Origin: Candidatus Fermentithermobacillaceae bacterium
Lineage (GTDB): Bacteria; Bacillota; Sulfobacillia; Fermentithermobacillales; Fermentithermobacillaceae
DNA: 64,000 nt
NCBI GenBank assembly: GCA_012842685.1
Contig: DUSI01000036.1
Span: 26,598 to 90,597 of the forward strand
Direction of reading: 5' to 3'
Positions 1-8,397 of the stretch are shown here, one piece after another. How positions within the stretch are numbered: the first letter of the stretch is position 1; every line of letters starts with the position of its first letter. The notes below the pieces were generated by a model. That model had not been told where the DNA came from. It worked only from the letters and a program-made list of their open reading frames with translations, and did not search any database. The translations under genes were made by a program, and so were the position numbers.

Positions 1-1031
1 CTGTGGTGAAGCCGGTTCCGGAAAAGACGCAGGATGGGCAGGTCTGTGGCTTGTCGGCTCACCTCGTTCCGGATGGTGGTTATGTACCCCTCATGGCCTT
101 CTGCCAGCTTCGTCTTGGTCTCGACGATCGTTTCACGCACGAGACGCTCGTCAGCGTCTATGGTCAGGACGTAGCTGCATCGTGCCTCGGCTAGCGCATC
201 GTTCCTCGCTTTCGCGAAGTCGTCTTGCCATACGGTATTCAGAACTCGGGCGCCATACGCCGCGGCAATCTCAGGAGTGCGGTCCAGCGAACCGGTATCG
301 TTTAGTATAGTCTCGTCGGCGAATGCCACGAGGGATTCCAGGCACTCTTCTATGACGCCTTCCTCGTCCCGGGCGATTAGGCAGGCCGATACCGTGGGTA
401 CACGAGGAGATACAGGCAGCGACCGCGTCTTGGCGCACAGCAGCCTCTCAAGAACGTCAAGTTCCAGGGGGAACACGTTACGGCCTGCAATGGACGTGTT
501 GCCCATTATGAAGTCCGGTATGAAAACACTGCCCGGATTAGATTCCACGGTGTCTTCCTCTGCCACAAGAGAGATGCACCTATGTCCGGCCAAGACTAAT
601 CCGGCCGTGACATCTAGACCGAAGCAGATGATGGAACCCCGCCCCGACAATTTGCTCGTGTAGGATTCCAGAGGTCGTACGTAGTGTATGAGGACACCCT
701 CCTGGGTGAGCCCATCCCAAACCGCGGGAAGCAGCCTGGAGACGACGTGAACTTCCCATCCCCGTGAGGCCAGCTCGCGGGCCAGGTTCGCGGGGACTTC
801 TGGACGGCAGGAGAATTCGGGAGCGACCAGCCATACGATGCCGGGGTTGGGCACGGTGCGCGCGACGTCGAAGTTGTCCAGCTTCCTGGCTCGCTTCATT
901 CGGGCGCCTGAGTGGCCATCAGTCTTCACGAAAAGCTTGAGGATGATCTTCTCTTTGAGCCTGGCCTCATCCAAGTAAGAATCTGATGTTATGAAGGATA
1001 GTAGCCTTTCTTCTCCTCTTAGGTTGTGCAT
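1..1031 (-). CDS. Glycosyltransferase, family 2 domain (3' end outside window)
   Basis: My own minus-strand translation is open for at least 343 codons from an ATG at 1031 to the left edge, so the C-terminus is missing. A purine-rich GGGGGGAGAG lies just before the ATG. The first ~210 residues (LVAPEFSCRPEVPANLARELA and following) resemble the N-terminal half of a GT-B glycosyltransferase. From about residue 217 a GT-A/family 2 domain starts (VSACLIARDEEGVIEECLES), with a DTGSLDRT motif and TIDADE as the probable metal-binding acidic motif. Enzymes of this type add sugars to proteins or polysaccharides. The position directly upstream of the flagellin in a tail-to-head arrangement makes flagellin or flagellar glycosylation a reasonable inference, not shown by sequence. 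Confidence 0.75.
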   Translation of the reverse strand, partial: MHNLRGEERLLSFITSDSYLDEARLKEKIILKLFVKTDGHSGARMKRARKLDNFDVARTVPNPGIVWLVAPEFSCRPEVPANLARELASRGWEVHVVSRLLPAVWDGLTQEGVLIHYVRPLESYTSKLSGRGSIICFGLDVTAGLVLAGHRCISLVAEEDTVESNPGSVFIPDFIMGNTSIAGRNVFPLELDVLERLLCAKTRSLPVSPRVPTVSACLIARDEEGVIEECLESLVAFADETILNDTGSLDRTPEIAAAYGARVLNTVWQDDFAKARNDALAEARCSYVLTIDADERLVRETIVETKTKLAEGHEGYITTIRNEVSRQATDLPILRLFRNRLHH

Positions 1032-1106
1032 GTCTCTCCCCCCGGTTCCAAGGACTATATCGACACGGGGCTCGATTTGTTACAGCCTTTGGGTCCATCT
1101 AACGAA

Positions 1107-1137
1107 CGTGGAGGCCCAGATCATCTGGGCCTCCACG
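1107..1137 (-). terminator. Perfect hairpin downstream of flagellin
   Basis: Arms at 1107-1120 and 1124-1137 are perfect 14-bp complements around a 3-nt loop. It begins 25 bases after the flagellin stop. The following minus-strand bases are only weakly U-rich (TTCGTTAG), so termination efficiency is uncertain, but position and stem strength fit a flagellin terminator or a 3' stabiliser. Confidence 0.7.
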
Positions 1138-1161
1138 TGGCTCTTCTAGACGAGTCAGTGA

Positions 1162-1980
1162 TTAGCCAAGTAGCTTCAAGACCGACTGAGTTTGAACATT
1201 GGCGTGCGCAAGCATCGCCGTACCGGCTTGCTGCAGGATCTGGTGCCTCGTGAAGTTCGCCATCTCGAGGGCCATATCTACGTCGCGTATTCTGGATTCG
1301 GCCGCCGACAGGTTCTCCGCCGCAGTCATGAGGTTGTTGATGGTGTGCTCCAGGCGGTTCTGGTAAGCACCAAGGTTGGCCCTGTTCGTTGACACCTTGT
1401 TGATGGCCTCGTCCAGCGAAGCGATGAGAGACGCAACTGCAGTGGAGTCAATGGTTCCTACCGGGACCTGTACACCGAGCGAGGCTGCGTCCATCGCCTC
1501 GATGGAAATCTGGAAGTTGTCAGCGACGGTGTCCGGCCCGACCAGGATCGTCTTGCCAGTGAAGTTGCCATCGAGAAGCTTGGTTCCGTTGAACTTGGTC
1601 GACTGGGCGATCCTGTTGATCTCCGACACCAGCTGGGTCATCTCGGTCCTGATTGCCTCAAGGTCGGTGTCTTCCAGTGTAGATGACCCGGCCTGCTGGG
1701 CAAGCTCGCGCATCCTCTGGAGGATGCTGTGAACTTCGTTGAGCGCGCCTTCAGCAGTCTGGATGAGGGAGATCCCGTCTTGGGCGTTGCGCTGGCCCAT
1801 GCGGAGACCGTTGATCTGCGCCCTCATCTTCTCGGAGATGGCAAGACCAGCAGCGTCGTCGGCTGCTCTGTTGATGCGGTAACCGGAAGACAGTTTCTCA
1901 AGCGACTTGGTCATGAGGCTACCCGTGATCGCGAGGTTCTTCCACGCGTTCAGGGCGCTGATGTTGGTGTTGATCCTCAC
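1162..1980 (-). CDS. hag: Flagellin
   Basis: Structural subunit of the flagellar filament, exported through the flagellar type III apparatus. The 272-residue product has the conserved flagellin N-terminal D0/D1 helix (MRINTNISALNAW, then LEKLSSGYRINRAADDAAGLAISEKMRAQI) and C-terminal D0/D1 helix (ESRIRDVDMALEM, ending ANVQTQSVLKLLG). The central part is short, so the outer D2/D3 domains are nearly absent, as in Bacillus Hag. The start is GTG, 8 bases after a strong AGGGAGG. A sigma-28-like promoter and a CsrA-like leader hairpin lie upstream, and a strong hairpin follows the stop codon. A glycosyltransferase gene lies immediately downstream. Confidence 0.97.
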   Translation of the reverse strand: MRINTNISALNAWKNLAITGSLMTKSLEKLSSGYRINRAADDAAGLAISEKMRAQINGLRMGQRNAQDGISLIQTAEGALNEVHSILQRMRELAQQAGSSTLEDTDLEAIRTEMTQLVSEINRIAQSTKFNGTKLLDGNFTGKTILVGPDTVADNFQISIEAMDAASLGVQVPVGTIDSTAVASLIASLDEAINKVSTNRANLGAYQNRLEHTINNLMTAAENLSAAESRIRDVDMALEMANFTRHQILQQAGTAMLAHANVQTQSVLKLLG

Positions 1981-1988
1981 TTCGTATA

Positions 1989-2025
1989 CCTCCCTGTATA
2001 CTTCTCGCCCGCATCCTTTGCGGGG
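1989..2025 (-). promoter_or_regulatory. Flagellin leader: CsrA-like hairpin plus SD
   Basis: In the minus-strand RNA, CCCGCA-AAGGA-UGCGGG (2008-2024) forms a 6-bp stem presenting GGA in a 5-nt loop. The core ARGGAUG matches the best-conserved part of CsrA sites. A second GGA lies in the Shine-Dalgarno AGGGAGG (1989-1995). Bacillus hag mRNA has the same two-site layout, with a CsrA hairpin upstream of an SD-overlapping site. No csrA or fliW gene is in the window, so the assignment is by RNA shape only. Confidence 0.45.
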
Positions 2026-2093
2026 TTTTTCGGCCTGCCCTCAGGAGCCAGGATACTTCCCGCTTCCTAGGGACTGGCCCATTTCCACTCTTG

Positions 2094-2120
2094 TTATCGG
2101 ACAGGGTCCTCGAGGTTATA
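2094..2120 (-). promoter_or_regulatory. Sigma-28 (SigD)-like promoter of flagellin
   Basis: On the minus strand TATA, 15 bases, then TCCGATAA, compared with the sigma-28 consensus TAAA-N15-GCCGATAT. It is correctly oriented about 115 bases upstream of the flagellin start, giving a leader long enough for the CsrA-like hairpin. Confidence 0.5.
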
Positions 2121-2217
2121 GAGGTCTTGCGGGTTGAGAGGCGGAAAATGAGACTGCAGTCCCAATGAAAATGGGCATCGCTCTGGTAGCCGAATGGCAG
2201 AGATCGACGCCGGCACG

Positions 2218-3390
2218 TTACTCCGTCAGCGTCTCTATGTTCCGTACGCACTCTTCGACCAGTTCGTCAACGGGCAGGTCCTTTTCGGCTTCCCTTACGC
2301 GCTCGATTCTTGGCTTTGTCACCGGGTGCTTCGGCACAAACACCGTGCAGCAGTCTTCGTAAGGCAGGCACGAGAGTTCGTAGGTGCCTATCTTCTCGGC
2401 GAGTTCCACCGTCTCCCGCTTGTCATACGTGAGGAGCGGGCGAAGGACTGGAAGTCCCGCGGTGTCTTCGATGGCTGCCATGCTCTCCAGGGTCTGGCTT
2501 GCCACCTGGCCCAGGTTTTCGCCGGTGAAGATGGCGAGGGCTCCAACCTTTTCAGCCAGTCTCGTGGCAACCCGCATCATCATGCGCCGCATGATCGTCA
2601 CCCGGTATTTCTCCGGGCAAAGCTCCATGATTGCCGTCTGTATTTTGGTAAAGTGCGCGATGTGAAGTCGCATTTTGGGGTCGAAATCCTTGAGGACTTG
2701 CCAGATGCGCACCACTTTGTCTTTGGACTTCTCTCCGGTGATTGGGAAGCTCCAGAAGTGCAGGGCCTCCAGGGCCACCCCCCTCTTCATGGCCAGATAA
2801 GCGGCCACGGGACTGTCTATCCCTCCGGAAAGGAGGATTATGCCTTTTCCGGACGATCCTATTGGCAGTCCTCCCATGCCCTTCACTTCGGTCCAGTAGA
2901 GGAACGTGCCGTTTTCACGCACCTCGACTTGCAGGATAAACGTCGGGTTGTGCACGTCCACCGTGAGGCCTAGACCGGCGGTCAACACCGCAGAGCCAAC
3001 CGCGTGGTTGAGCTCGGGTGACTTGAGCGGGAAGGACTTCAGCGAGCGGCGAGATTCCGCTTTGAAAGTGACCTTTTTTCCTGATTCCCCGAGGGTTTCG
3101 ACGGCTCTCTTGGCTGCTTCGACTGCAGCTTTCCTGATCTCTCCGACGTTGTTTTCTGTTTTGAGCGCAGGCGCAACCGCGACGATCCCCGGGACTTTCG
3201 AAAGGCGAGATAGAAGCCTCGTGTCGTGGGACGAATGGATATAGAGCCTGCCATGGGCCTTTTCAATGCGTGCCCCTGGGTGTTCCCGGAGGATCCACTT
3301 TATGTGGTTCAGCAAGGCCTCTTCGAATTCAGGACGGTTTTTCCCCTTGAGGCTTATCTCACCGTATTTGACGAGAAGCAGTTCCTCCAT
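2218..3390 (-). CDS. thiI: tRNA uracil 4-sulfurtransferase ThiI
   Basis: Uses ATP and persulfide sulfur from a cysteine desulfurase to make 4-thiouridine at position 8 of tRNA; family members can also feed sulfur to thiamine synthesis. The 390-residue protein starts MEELLLVKYGEISLKGKNR, the usual ThiI N-terminal ferredoxin-like region, followed by a THUMP domain (about 60-165) and the PP-loop ATPase motif SGGIDS at 188-193. It ends soon after the AANH domain and has no rhodanese domain, as in Bacillus ThiI, so sulfur must come directly from a desulfurase. That enzyme is encoded immediately upstream on the same strand, 79 bases away. The ATG is preceded by AAGGG. Confidence 0.96.
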   Translation of the reverse strand: MEELLLVKYGEISLKGKNRPEFEEALLNHIKWILREHPGARIEKAHGRLYIHSSHDTRLLSRLSKVPGIVAVAPALKTENNVGEIRKAAVEAAKRAVETLGESGKKVTFKAESRRSLKSFPLKSPELNHAVGSAVLTAGLGLTVDVHNPTFILQVEVRENGTFLYWTEVKGMGGLPIGSSGKGIILLSGGIDSPVAAYLAMKRGVALEALHFWSFPITGEKSKDKVVRIWQVLKDFDPKMRLHIAHFTKIQTAIMELCPEKYRVTIMRRMMMRVATRLAEKVGALAIFTGENLGQVASQTLESMAAIEDTAGLPVLRPLLTYDKRETVELAEKIGTYELSCLPYEDCCTVFVPKHPVTKPRIERVREAEKDLPVDELVEECVRNIETLTE

Positions 3391-3469
3391 TGGGACCCTT
3401 CATACCTCCGTGTTTCGCCTGTCCCACATGTCTCCCGCAGCGAGCCTCCAGGCGGAGATTCTTCCTCTC

Positions 3470-4651
3470 TCATCGCTTTTTCCTCCAGGCGGCGAGCTCC
3501 TTGAGGCTCTCGTCGACGGCCTGGATCGCCCTGTCGATGTCCTCCTCCGTCGTGTACCTGGACATTGAGAACCGGATGGACGAAAGGGCCTCGTCTTCGC
3601 TTCTACCGAGAGCCAATACCACGGGGCTCGGCTTTGCCTTGTGAGACGAACAAGCGGAACCAGTCGAGACAAAGACGTTCCTGGCCTCAAGCGCGTGCAG
3701 GATGCTCTCTCCCTTAAAGCCGGGGAAAGAGAAGTGGACTATATGGGGAGCGACTCCTTCTTCGACCGGGCCGTGGAGCACCGCTTCAGGGAAGACACTC
3801 TTGATGCCGGTTACAAGGCGCTTTCTGAGGGTGGTCAGCCTCGTCATGACCTCTTCACTGTCTCCCGCCCAGATCTTGCAGGCCTCGCCGAATCCGACGA
3901 TCCCCGGCATGTTTTCCGTCCCAGACCTCATGCCGCTTTCCTGACCTCCGCCGAACACGAGGGGCTGGATGTTCACGCCTTTCCGGATGTAAAGCGCTCC
4001 TGCGCCTTTTATGCCGTGGATCTTGTGGGCGCTCATGGTCAGGAGGTCTACGCCCCAGTCTCGTACGTCTATCGGCAACCTGGCGAATCCCTGGACGGCG
4101 TCCACATGGAACCTGGGCTTTTTCTTTCCGAGATCCATAAGCCGCCTTCCGATCTCCCTGCAGTCTTGGATTGTACCTATCTCATTCTGGACGAACATTA
4201 CGGACACGAGGGCGGTGTCTTCCGTAACGGCGTCCATCACCTCGTCCGGGTCTACCCTTCCCTCTGAATCCACACCCACCAAGGTTACCCTGAAACCTCT
4301 CTCGTGAAGGTGATCCAGCAAGGCAATTACCGACGGGTGCTCAACCTTCGTGGAGACGATGTGCCGCTTGCTCCCAGGAGCAACCGTCCCCCATATCGCC
4401 CAGTTATTGGCCTCTGTGCCGCCTGAAGTGAAGTAAATCTCGGAGGCATCGGCGTTAATGAGCCGCGCCACGCTCCCCCGGGCATTTTCCATAAGCCGTT
4501 CCGCCTTGGCGCCAAGCCTGTGGAGAGACGACGGGTTCCCGAAATCCTCTTCAAGGACCTCGGTCACGGCCGCCACGACCCGGGGATCCGGTCTTGTGGT
4601 CGACGAGTTGTCTAGGTAGACTACGTCTGCGTTCTCTGCGGCTTTCGCCAA
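3470..4651 (-). CDS. Cysteine desulfurase, NifS/IscS family
   Basis: PLP enzyme that converts cysteine to alanine and loads a persulfide on its own active-site cysteine. 393 residues: N-terminal VVYLDNSSTTRPDP, FTSGGTEANNWA, the PLP lysine in SAHKIHG (about Lys210), the RSGTEN motif, and the catalytic loop STGSACSS (about Cys334), which is characteristic of group I (IscS/NifS) enzymes. The start is TTG with a GGGGTG 8 bases upstream. No IscU or other Fe-S scaffold gene is adjacent; thiI follows on the same strand and a TtcA-like thiolase is divergent upstream. Context therefore suggests that tRNA thiolation is its main local client, similar to the nifZ-thiI pair of Bacillus. Confidence 0.93.
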   Translation of the reverse strand: MAKAAENADVVYLDNSSTTRPDPRVVAAVTEVLEEDFGNPSSLHRLGAKAERLMENARGSVARLINADASEIYFTSGGTEANNWAIWGTVAPGSKRHIVSTKVEHPSVIALLDHLHERGFRVTLVGVDSEGRVDPDEVMDAVTEDTALVSVMFVQNEIGTIQDCREIGRRLMDLGKKKPRFHVDAVQGFARLPIDVRDWGVDLLTMSAHKIHGIKGAGALYIRKGVNIQPLVFGGGQESGMRSGTENMPGIVGFGEACKIWAGDSEEVMTRLTTLRKRLVTGIKSVFPEAVLHGPVEEGVAPHIVHFSFPGFKGESILHALEARNVFVSTGSACSSHKAKPSPVVLALGRSEDEALSSIRFSMSRYTTEEDIDRAIQAVDESLKELAAWRKKR

Positions 4652-4692
4652 ACGCTACACCCCGCTCGACTGAATAGTCCGGTACCTGTACT

Positions 4693-4731
4693 ATCATAGC
4701 ATGACGATCTAAAGCGAGAACGATGTACAAT
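4693..4731. promoter_or_regulatory. Divergent -10 elements between desulfurase and TtcA-like gene
   Basis: The intergenic space holds TATGAT on the minus strand (4693-4698) and TACAAT on the plus strand (4726-4731), each 5 of 6 to the -10 consensus and suitably placed for the two divergent genes. Matching -35 hexamers are poor, so these are tentative. Confidence 0.35.
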
Positions 4732-4757
4732 ACCTAGCGTTGGAGGCGATCTCTCTC

Positions 4758-5546
4758 ATGCCAAAGGATCCGGCATGGTTCCTATATAGATACCTGGGAC
4801 AGGCGATCCACGACTACCGCATGATCTCCGAAGGAGACTCCATACTCCTCGGCATTTCGGGCGGGAAAGACAGCCTGTACATGGCATATGCCCTCGACAA
4901 GCTCCGGAGGAGGTCCCCGGTCAAGTTCAACCTGGCCGCCATCACGATAAACCCAGGTGAGCCGTCGGGGTTTACGCCGGAGGAACTGGAGACCCTGCGG
5001 AAGTTCTTTGAGTCCATGGACATACAGCACCACGTGGTTCCCACTCACATTGCCAAGATCGTGGAGGAGTACCCAACAGGGAAAAGCGCATGCAGCCTGT
5101 GCGCCAACCTGCGGAGGGGAGCCCTCTACAAAGCCGCAAATGAACTCGGGTACAAGAAGGTGGCGCTGGCCCACCACCTGGACGATGCCATCGAGACCCT
5201 GCTCCTCAACATGTTCTACCAGTCCAGGTGCCGCTGCTTCGAGCCCGTCACGCACCTCACCCGCCGAGACGTGTTCGTGATCCGTCCCCTGGTCTACACT
5301 CCCGAGAAAGACATCATCCGGGTAGCCGGAAAGCTGGGACTACCGGTCATAAAGACCAGGTGCCCTGTGGCGGGAACCACTTGCCGGCAAGAGATGAAAG
5401 ACCTGGTTAAGCTTTTGTCCCACAAGATCCCGAATATCAGGAACAATATGCGAGGCGTGCTGAAGGATCTGTGGATGAACAAACCGCGCGTTTCTCAGGG
5501 CGAAGCAGAGGAAGGCGTCTTTGAGCCAGAAGAATCAGCCGTGTAA
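4758..5546 (+). CDS. TtcA-like tRNA 2-thiolation PP-loop ATPase
   Basis: Adenylates a tRNA base and replaces oxygen by sulfur; relatives are TtcA (2-thiocytidine 32) and TtuA. About 262 residues with PP-loop motif SGGKDS at 34-39, a CSLC motif (112-115), the conserved ALAHHLDDAIETLLLN stretch, and further cysteines in RCRCF and TRCPVAGTTC that could hold an Fe-S cluster. I chose ATG 4758, preceded by GGAGG at 4742-4746, over the in-frame TTG at 4740, which overlaps that SD. It is divergent from the desulfurase and thiI genes, giving a small sulfur-relay neighbourhood. Whether the target is C32 or another base cannot be told from sequence. Confidence 0.88.
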   Translation: MPKDPAWFLYRYLGQAIHDYRMISEGDSILLGISGGKDSLYMAYALDKLRRRSPVKFNLAAITINPGEPSGFTPEELETLRKFFESMDIQHHVVPTHIAKIVEEYPTGKSACSLCANLRRGALYKAANELGYKKVALAHHLDDAIETLLLNMFYQSRCRCFEPVTHLTRRDVFVIRPLVYTPEKDIIRVAGKLGLPVIKTRCPVAGTTCRQEMKDLVKLLSHKIPNIRNNMRGVLKDLWMNKPRVSQGEAEEGVFEPEESAV

Positions 5547-6011
5547 GAGCCGGCTCAGCGTCTTGAGCCCCCTTTTTCTGTCCTTGCGGGACGCGGCGAG
5601 CAGGAAAGCGTAACGCAAATCCCGGACTTCCATGGTGAGTTTCCGGACGCACTGGGTCAGCTGGAGCAAGATCTCTCGTTCTGCGTGGGTGTTCATGGCG
5701 ATCTCCCGGCGGAGGTCTAGGACCAAGTCCCGGACGGCCTCTAAGGCTTCGTGAGAGGGATCACTTTGGGCCTGGTCGCATACGTCTTGAGACTGGACCA
5801 GCCTCCACGAAGCTGTCGTGGCCGCCTCTTCCATCCTTGTAAGCACGATCTCCGGCCAGCCGGGGTCGTCCGTCTTGGCGCACGTCTCGCGCACGGTCGC
5901 GCAGGATCGTTCTGCTTCGGGCTCTCGCCCCTCGGCTGCCGGTCCGGCGAGCTCCGGCTGGTTCTCGGCGGCTTTCCTTCCAACAGTACCTTCCACCGTG
6001 CCCTCGTTCAC
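5535..6011 (-). CDS. Hypothetical protein with C-terminal helical region
   Basis: 158 residues, not recognised. The N-terminal half is rich in Glu, Ala, Pro and Thr and probably disordered; the C-terminal half (EALEAVRDLVLDLRREIAMNTHAEREILLQL) is strongly helical with coiled-coil-like spacing and ends in a basic tail RKDRKRGLKTLSRL. The GTG start follows GGGAGTGAGG at good spacing, which supports translation. Its last 12 bases overlap the 3' end of the convergent TtcA-like gene. It lies divergently from the acyl-CoA synthetase. No function is proposed. Confidence 0.55.
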   Translation of the reverse strand: MNEGTVEGTVGRKAAENQPELAGPAAEGREPEAERSCATVRETCAKTDDPGWPEIVLTRMEEAATTASWRLVQSQDVCDQAQSDPSHEALEAVRDLVLDLRREIAMNTHAEREILLQLTQCVRKLTMEVRDLRYAFLLAASRKDRKRGLKTLSRLLHG

Positions 6012-6118
6012 CGGTCCTCACTCCCAATAATTACCGCTACTTACACATTCCCCCTTGCTTCCCGGTTTTCCTCCTGCCTTTGGATAATCCTTGCGAGGCT
6101 TGTTACGGCCAGTCTCCG

Positions 6119-6147
6119 TTACCACAATTCGTGAATTGTGTTAGAAT
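6119..6147 (+). promoter_or_regulatory. SigA-type promoter with palindromic operator
   Basis: TTACCA (6119-6124), 17-base spacer, TAGAAT (6142-6147). The spacer contains a perfect 18-bp inverted repeat, CACAATTC-GT-GAATTGTG at 6123-6140, lying between -35 and -10. That is the typical position of a repressor operator for the downstream acyl-CoA synthetase. The palindrome does not match the Rex consensus; the regulator is unknown. Confidence 0.6.
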
Positions 6148-6203
6148 GACTCCTGGTGATCGGACCCGCTCCAAAACAGTAGAGGAAGGTGCGTACATAT
6201 CGG

Positions 6204-8306
6204 ATGAGTGACCTAAGATCGCTACTTCATCCCAAGTCGATAGCCGTTATCGGCGCATCCAAAACTCCCGGCAAGATAGGCAACGCAGTCATCGAAAACA
6301 TCAAGGCCAGCGGATACACCGGTGAGGTCTACCCCATCAACCCCAAGGAAACGGAAATCGCAGGCTACAAAGCTTATCCCAACATCAAAGACGTTGGGAA
6401 GCCCATTGACGTAGCAGTTTTCTGCGTACCTGCTGCCGCGTCCCTGGCCGTGGCTGAAGACTGTGGACAGGCCGGGGTGAAACATCTCATCGTCATCACG
6501 GCAGGCTTCAAAGAGATCGGCCCTGAAGGCAAGAAGCTCGAAGAGGACCTCGTCAAGATCGCCCGCAAGTACGGCATGAGGATCACGGGTCCCAACAACC
6601 TCGGCGTCATGGATACCCATACGCCCATGAACGCTACGTTCGCCAAGGACTTCGCCTTGAAAGGCAACATCGCGTTTATCTCACAGAGCGGCGCGTTGTG
6701 TGTTGCCATCCTCGACTGGAGCTTCCAGCGCGGGCTCGGCTTCAGCCAGTTCATAAGCATCGGCAACAAGGCGGACCTCAACGAGGCCGACTTTATCGAG
6801 GCCGTGGCGGAAGACCCCAACACCAAGGTAATCTGCCTCTACCTTGAGGACGTAGTGAACGGCGACAGGTTCATCGAGGCTTGCCGCAAGGCCACTCCGA
6901 AAGTACCGGTCATCGTCTTCAAGTCGGGTATCACCGCAGCTGGAGCCAAGGCCGCGTCGTCCCATACCGGCGCTCTCGCAGGGTCCAACACCGCTTATGA
7001 CGCGGCTTTCAGGCATGCAGGCGTGATTCGGGCCAAGACCATGACCGAGCTTTTCGACCTGGCCGACGCCTTCACCAAGCAGCCCGTGCCGAGGGGCAAG
7101 AACGTGGTCGTGGTCACCAACTCCGGCGGCCCGGGAATCGTTGCTTCGGACGCCGTCGAGACCCTCGGACTCACGATGGCCCGCTTCACCGAGGAGACTC
7201 TCAAGGAACTCCGGGAGAAGCTGCCTCCGACCGCCAACATCCACAACCCCGTGGACGTCGTCGGAGATGCCCATGCGGACAGGTACAAGATTGCCCTTGA
7301 TACCACGCTTAAGGATCCGAACGTCGACGCCGCAGTGGTGCTCCTCAGCCCCACCGCGGTTCTGGACATCGAAGAAGCTGCCCGCATAACCATCGAGGCT
7401 GCCAAAGCTCACCCGGACAAGGCCGTCGTGGCCGCGTTCATGGGAGGCGCCAAGGTGGACGCCGGCGTCAAGCTCTTGCAGGCCAACGGTATCCCCACCT
7501 ACACCTTCCCGGAGCCCGCTGTCGCGACTCTGCGCGGTATGGTGGAGTACGGGAAGCTGCGTAGCGAAGTCGCCGCGAGCACCGAGTGGACCTTCGACGA
7601 TGTGGACAAGGCTGGAGTCAAGGCGATATTCGACAAGGTACGTGCCGATGGCAGGGACCTCCTCCTTGGGCCCGAAGCCGCCCAGGTTGCAGAGCTCTAC
7701 AAGATCCCGGCCGCGCCTTCCAAGCTGGCAACTGACGCGGACGCCGCCGTTGCCGCCGCCGAGGCCATCGGTTACCCGGTGGTTATGAAGATCGCCTCGC
7801 CCGACATCATGCACAAGACCGATGTCGGCGGAGTCAAGGTCAATCTCAACACCAAGGAAGAAGTTGTCGAGGCCTTTGGCGCGATTATGGAAAGCTGCAA
7901 GAAGGCCGAGCCGAACGCCCGCATCTACGGCGTGGAAGTCCAGAAGATGATGCCCAAGGGCGACGAGCTCATCATCGGTATGACCAAGGATCCGACCTTT
8001 GGACCGATGATCGCGTTCGGTTCCGGCGGTATCCTGGTGAACCTGCTCCAGGATGCCTCCTTCAGGCTCGCCAAGGGGCTTTCCAAGAGCGAGGTCGAGC
8101 AGATGATCACCGAGACCAAGGCGTACACGCTGCTTAAGGGCTTCAGGGGTGCTCCGCCGGACGACATCCCCGCCCTCGTGGAAGCCATCGGTCGCGTGGC
8201 CCAGCTCTGCAGGGACTTCGACGAGATCGCCGAGCTCGACGTGAACCCGGTCTTCGCGTATCCGAAGGGACTATCCGCCCTCGACGTGAAGATCAAGCTG
8301 AAGTAA
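6204..8306 (+). CDS. ADP-forming acetate/acyl-CoA synthetase, fused alpha-beta
   Basis: Converts acyl-CoA, ADP and phosphate to acid, CoA and ATP, a substrate-level phosphorylation step of anaerobic fermentation of sugars and amino acids. About 700 residues: CoA-binding domain (SIAVIGASKTPGKIGNAV), succinyl-CoA ligase-like domains with the phospho-histidine in SSHTGALAG (about His254), then a C-terminal ATP-grasp beta domain (GYPVVMKIASPDIMHKTDVGGVKVNL). Both subunits of the archaeal enzyme are thus in one chain. ATG 6204 (MSDLRSLLHP) is preferred over the GTG at 6189 because the latter sits on the SD AGAGGAAGGTG. It is monocistronic, with its own promoter and terminator. Confidence 0.93.
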   Translation: MSDLRSLLHPKSIAVIGASKTPGKIGNAVIENIKASGYTGEVYPINPKETEIAGYKAYPNIKDVGKPIDVAVFCVPAAASLAVAEDCGQAGVKHLIVITAGFKEIGPEGKKLEEDLVKIARKYGMRITGPNNLGVMDTHTPMNATFAKDFALKGNIAFISQSGALCVAILDWSFQRGLGFSQFISIGNKADLNEADFIEAVAEDPNTKVICLYLEDVVNGDRFIEACRKATPKVPVIVFKSGITAAGAKAASSHTGALAGSNTAYDAAFRHAGVIRAKTMTELFDLADAFTKQPVPRGKNVVVVTNSGGPGIVASDAVETLGLTMARFTEETLKELREKLPPTANIHNPVDVVGDAHADRYKIALDTTLKDPNVDAAVVLLSPTAVLDIEEAARITIEAAKAHPDKAVVAAFMGGAKVDAGVKLLQANGIPTYTFPEPAVATLRGMVEYGKLRSEVAASTEWTFDDVDKAGVKAIFDKVRADGRDLLLGPEAAQVAELYKIPAAPSKLATDADAAVAAAEAIGYPVVMKIASPDIMHKTDVGGVKVNLNTKEEVVEAFGAIMESCKKAEPNARIYGVEVQKMMPKGDELIIGMTKDPTFGPMIAFGSGGILVNLLQDASFRLAKGLSKSEVEQMITETKAYTLLKGFRGAPPDDIPALVEAIGRVAQLCRDFDEIAELDVNPVFAYPKGLSALDVKIKLK

Positions 8307-8397
8307 TGCCTGCGTAAAGATGGCGCCTGGCGCTCGTAGATGGGCAGGGCGCTGTTCGAGGCAACTCGAGGCAGGCTGAGAAAGTACGGCATGAACA

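Noticed and set aside
2008..2030. Plus-strand terminator CCCGCA...TGCGGG-TTTTT
   Set aside because: No plus-strand gene precedes it; it is better explained as the minus-strand flagellin leader hairpin.
2194..2973. 259-codon plus-strand frame opposite thiI
   Set aside because: Antisense to a well-conserved gene and no recognisable protein motif.
6681..7814. 377-codon minus-strand open frame inside the acyl-CoA synthetase gene
   Set aside because: It is antisense to a clear enzyme, lacks an SD and shows no family features; high GC leaves such shadow frames open.
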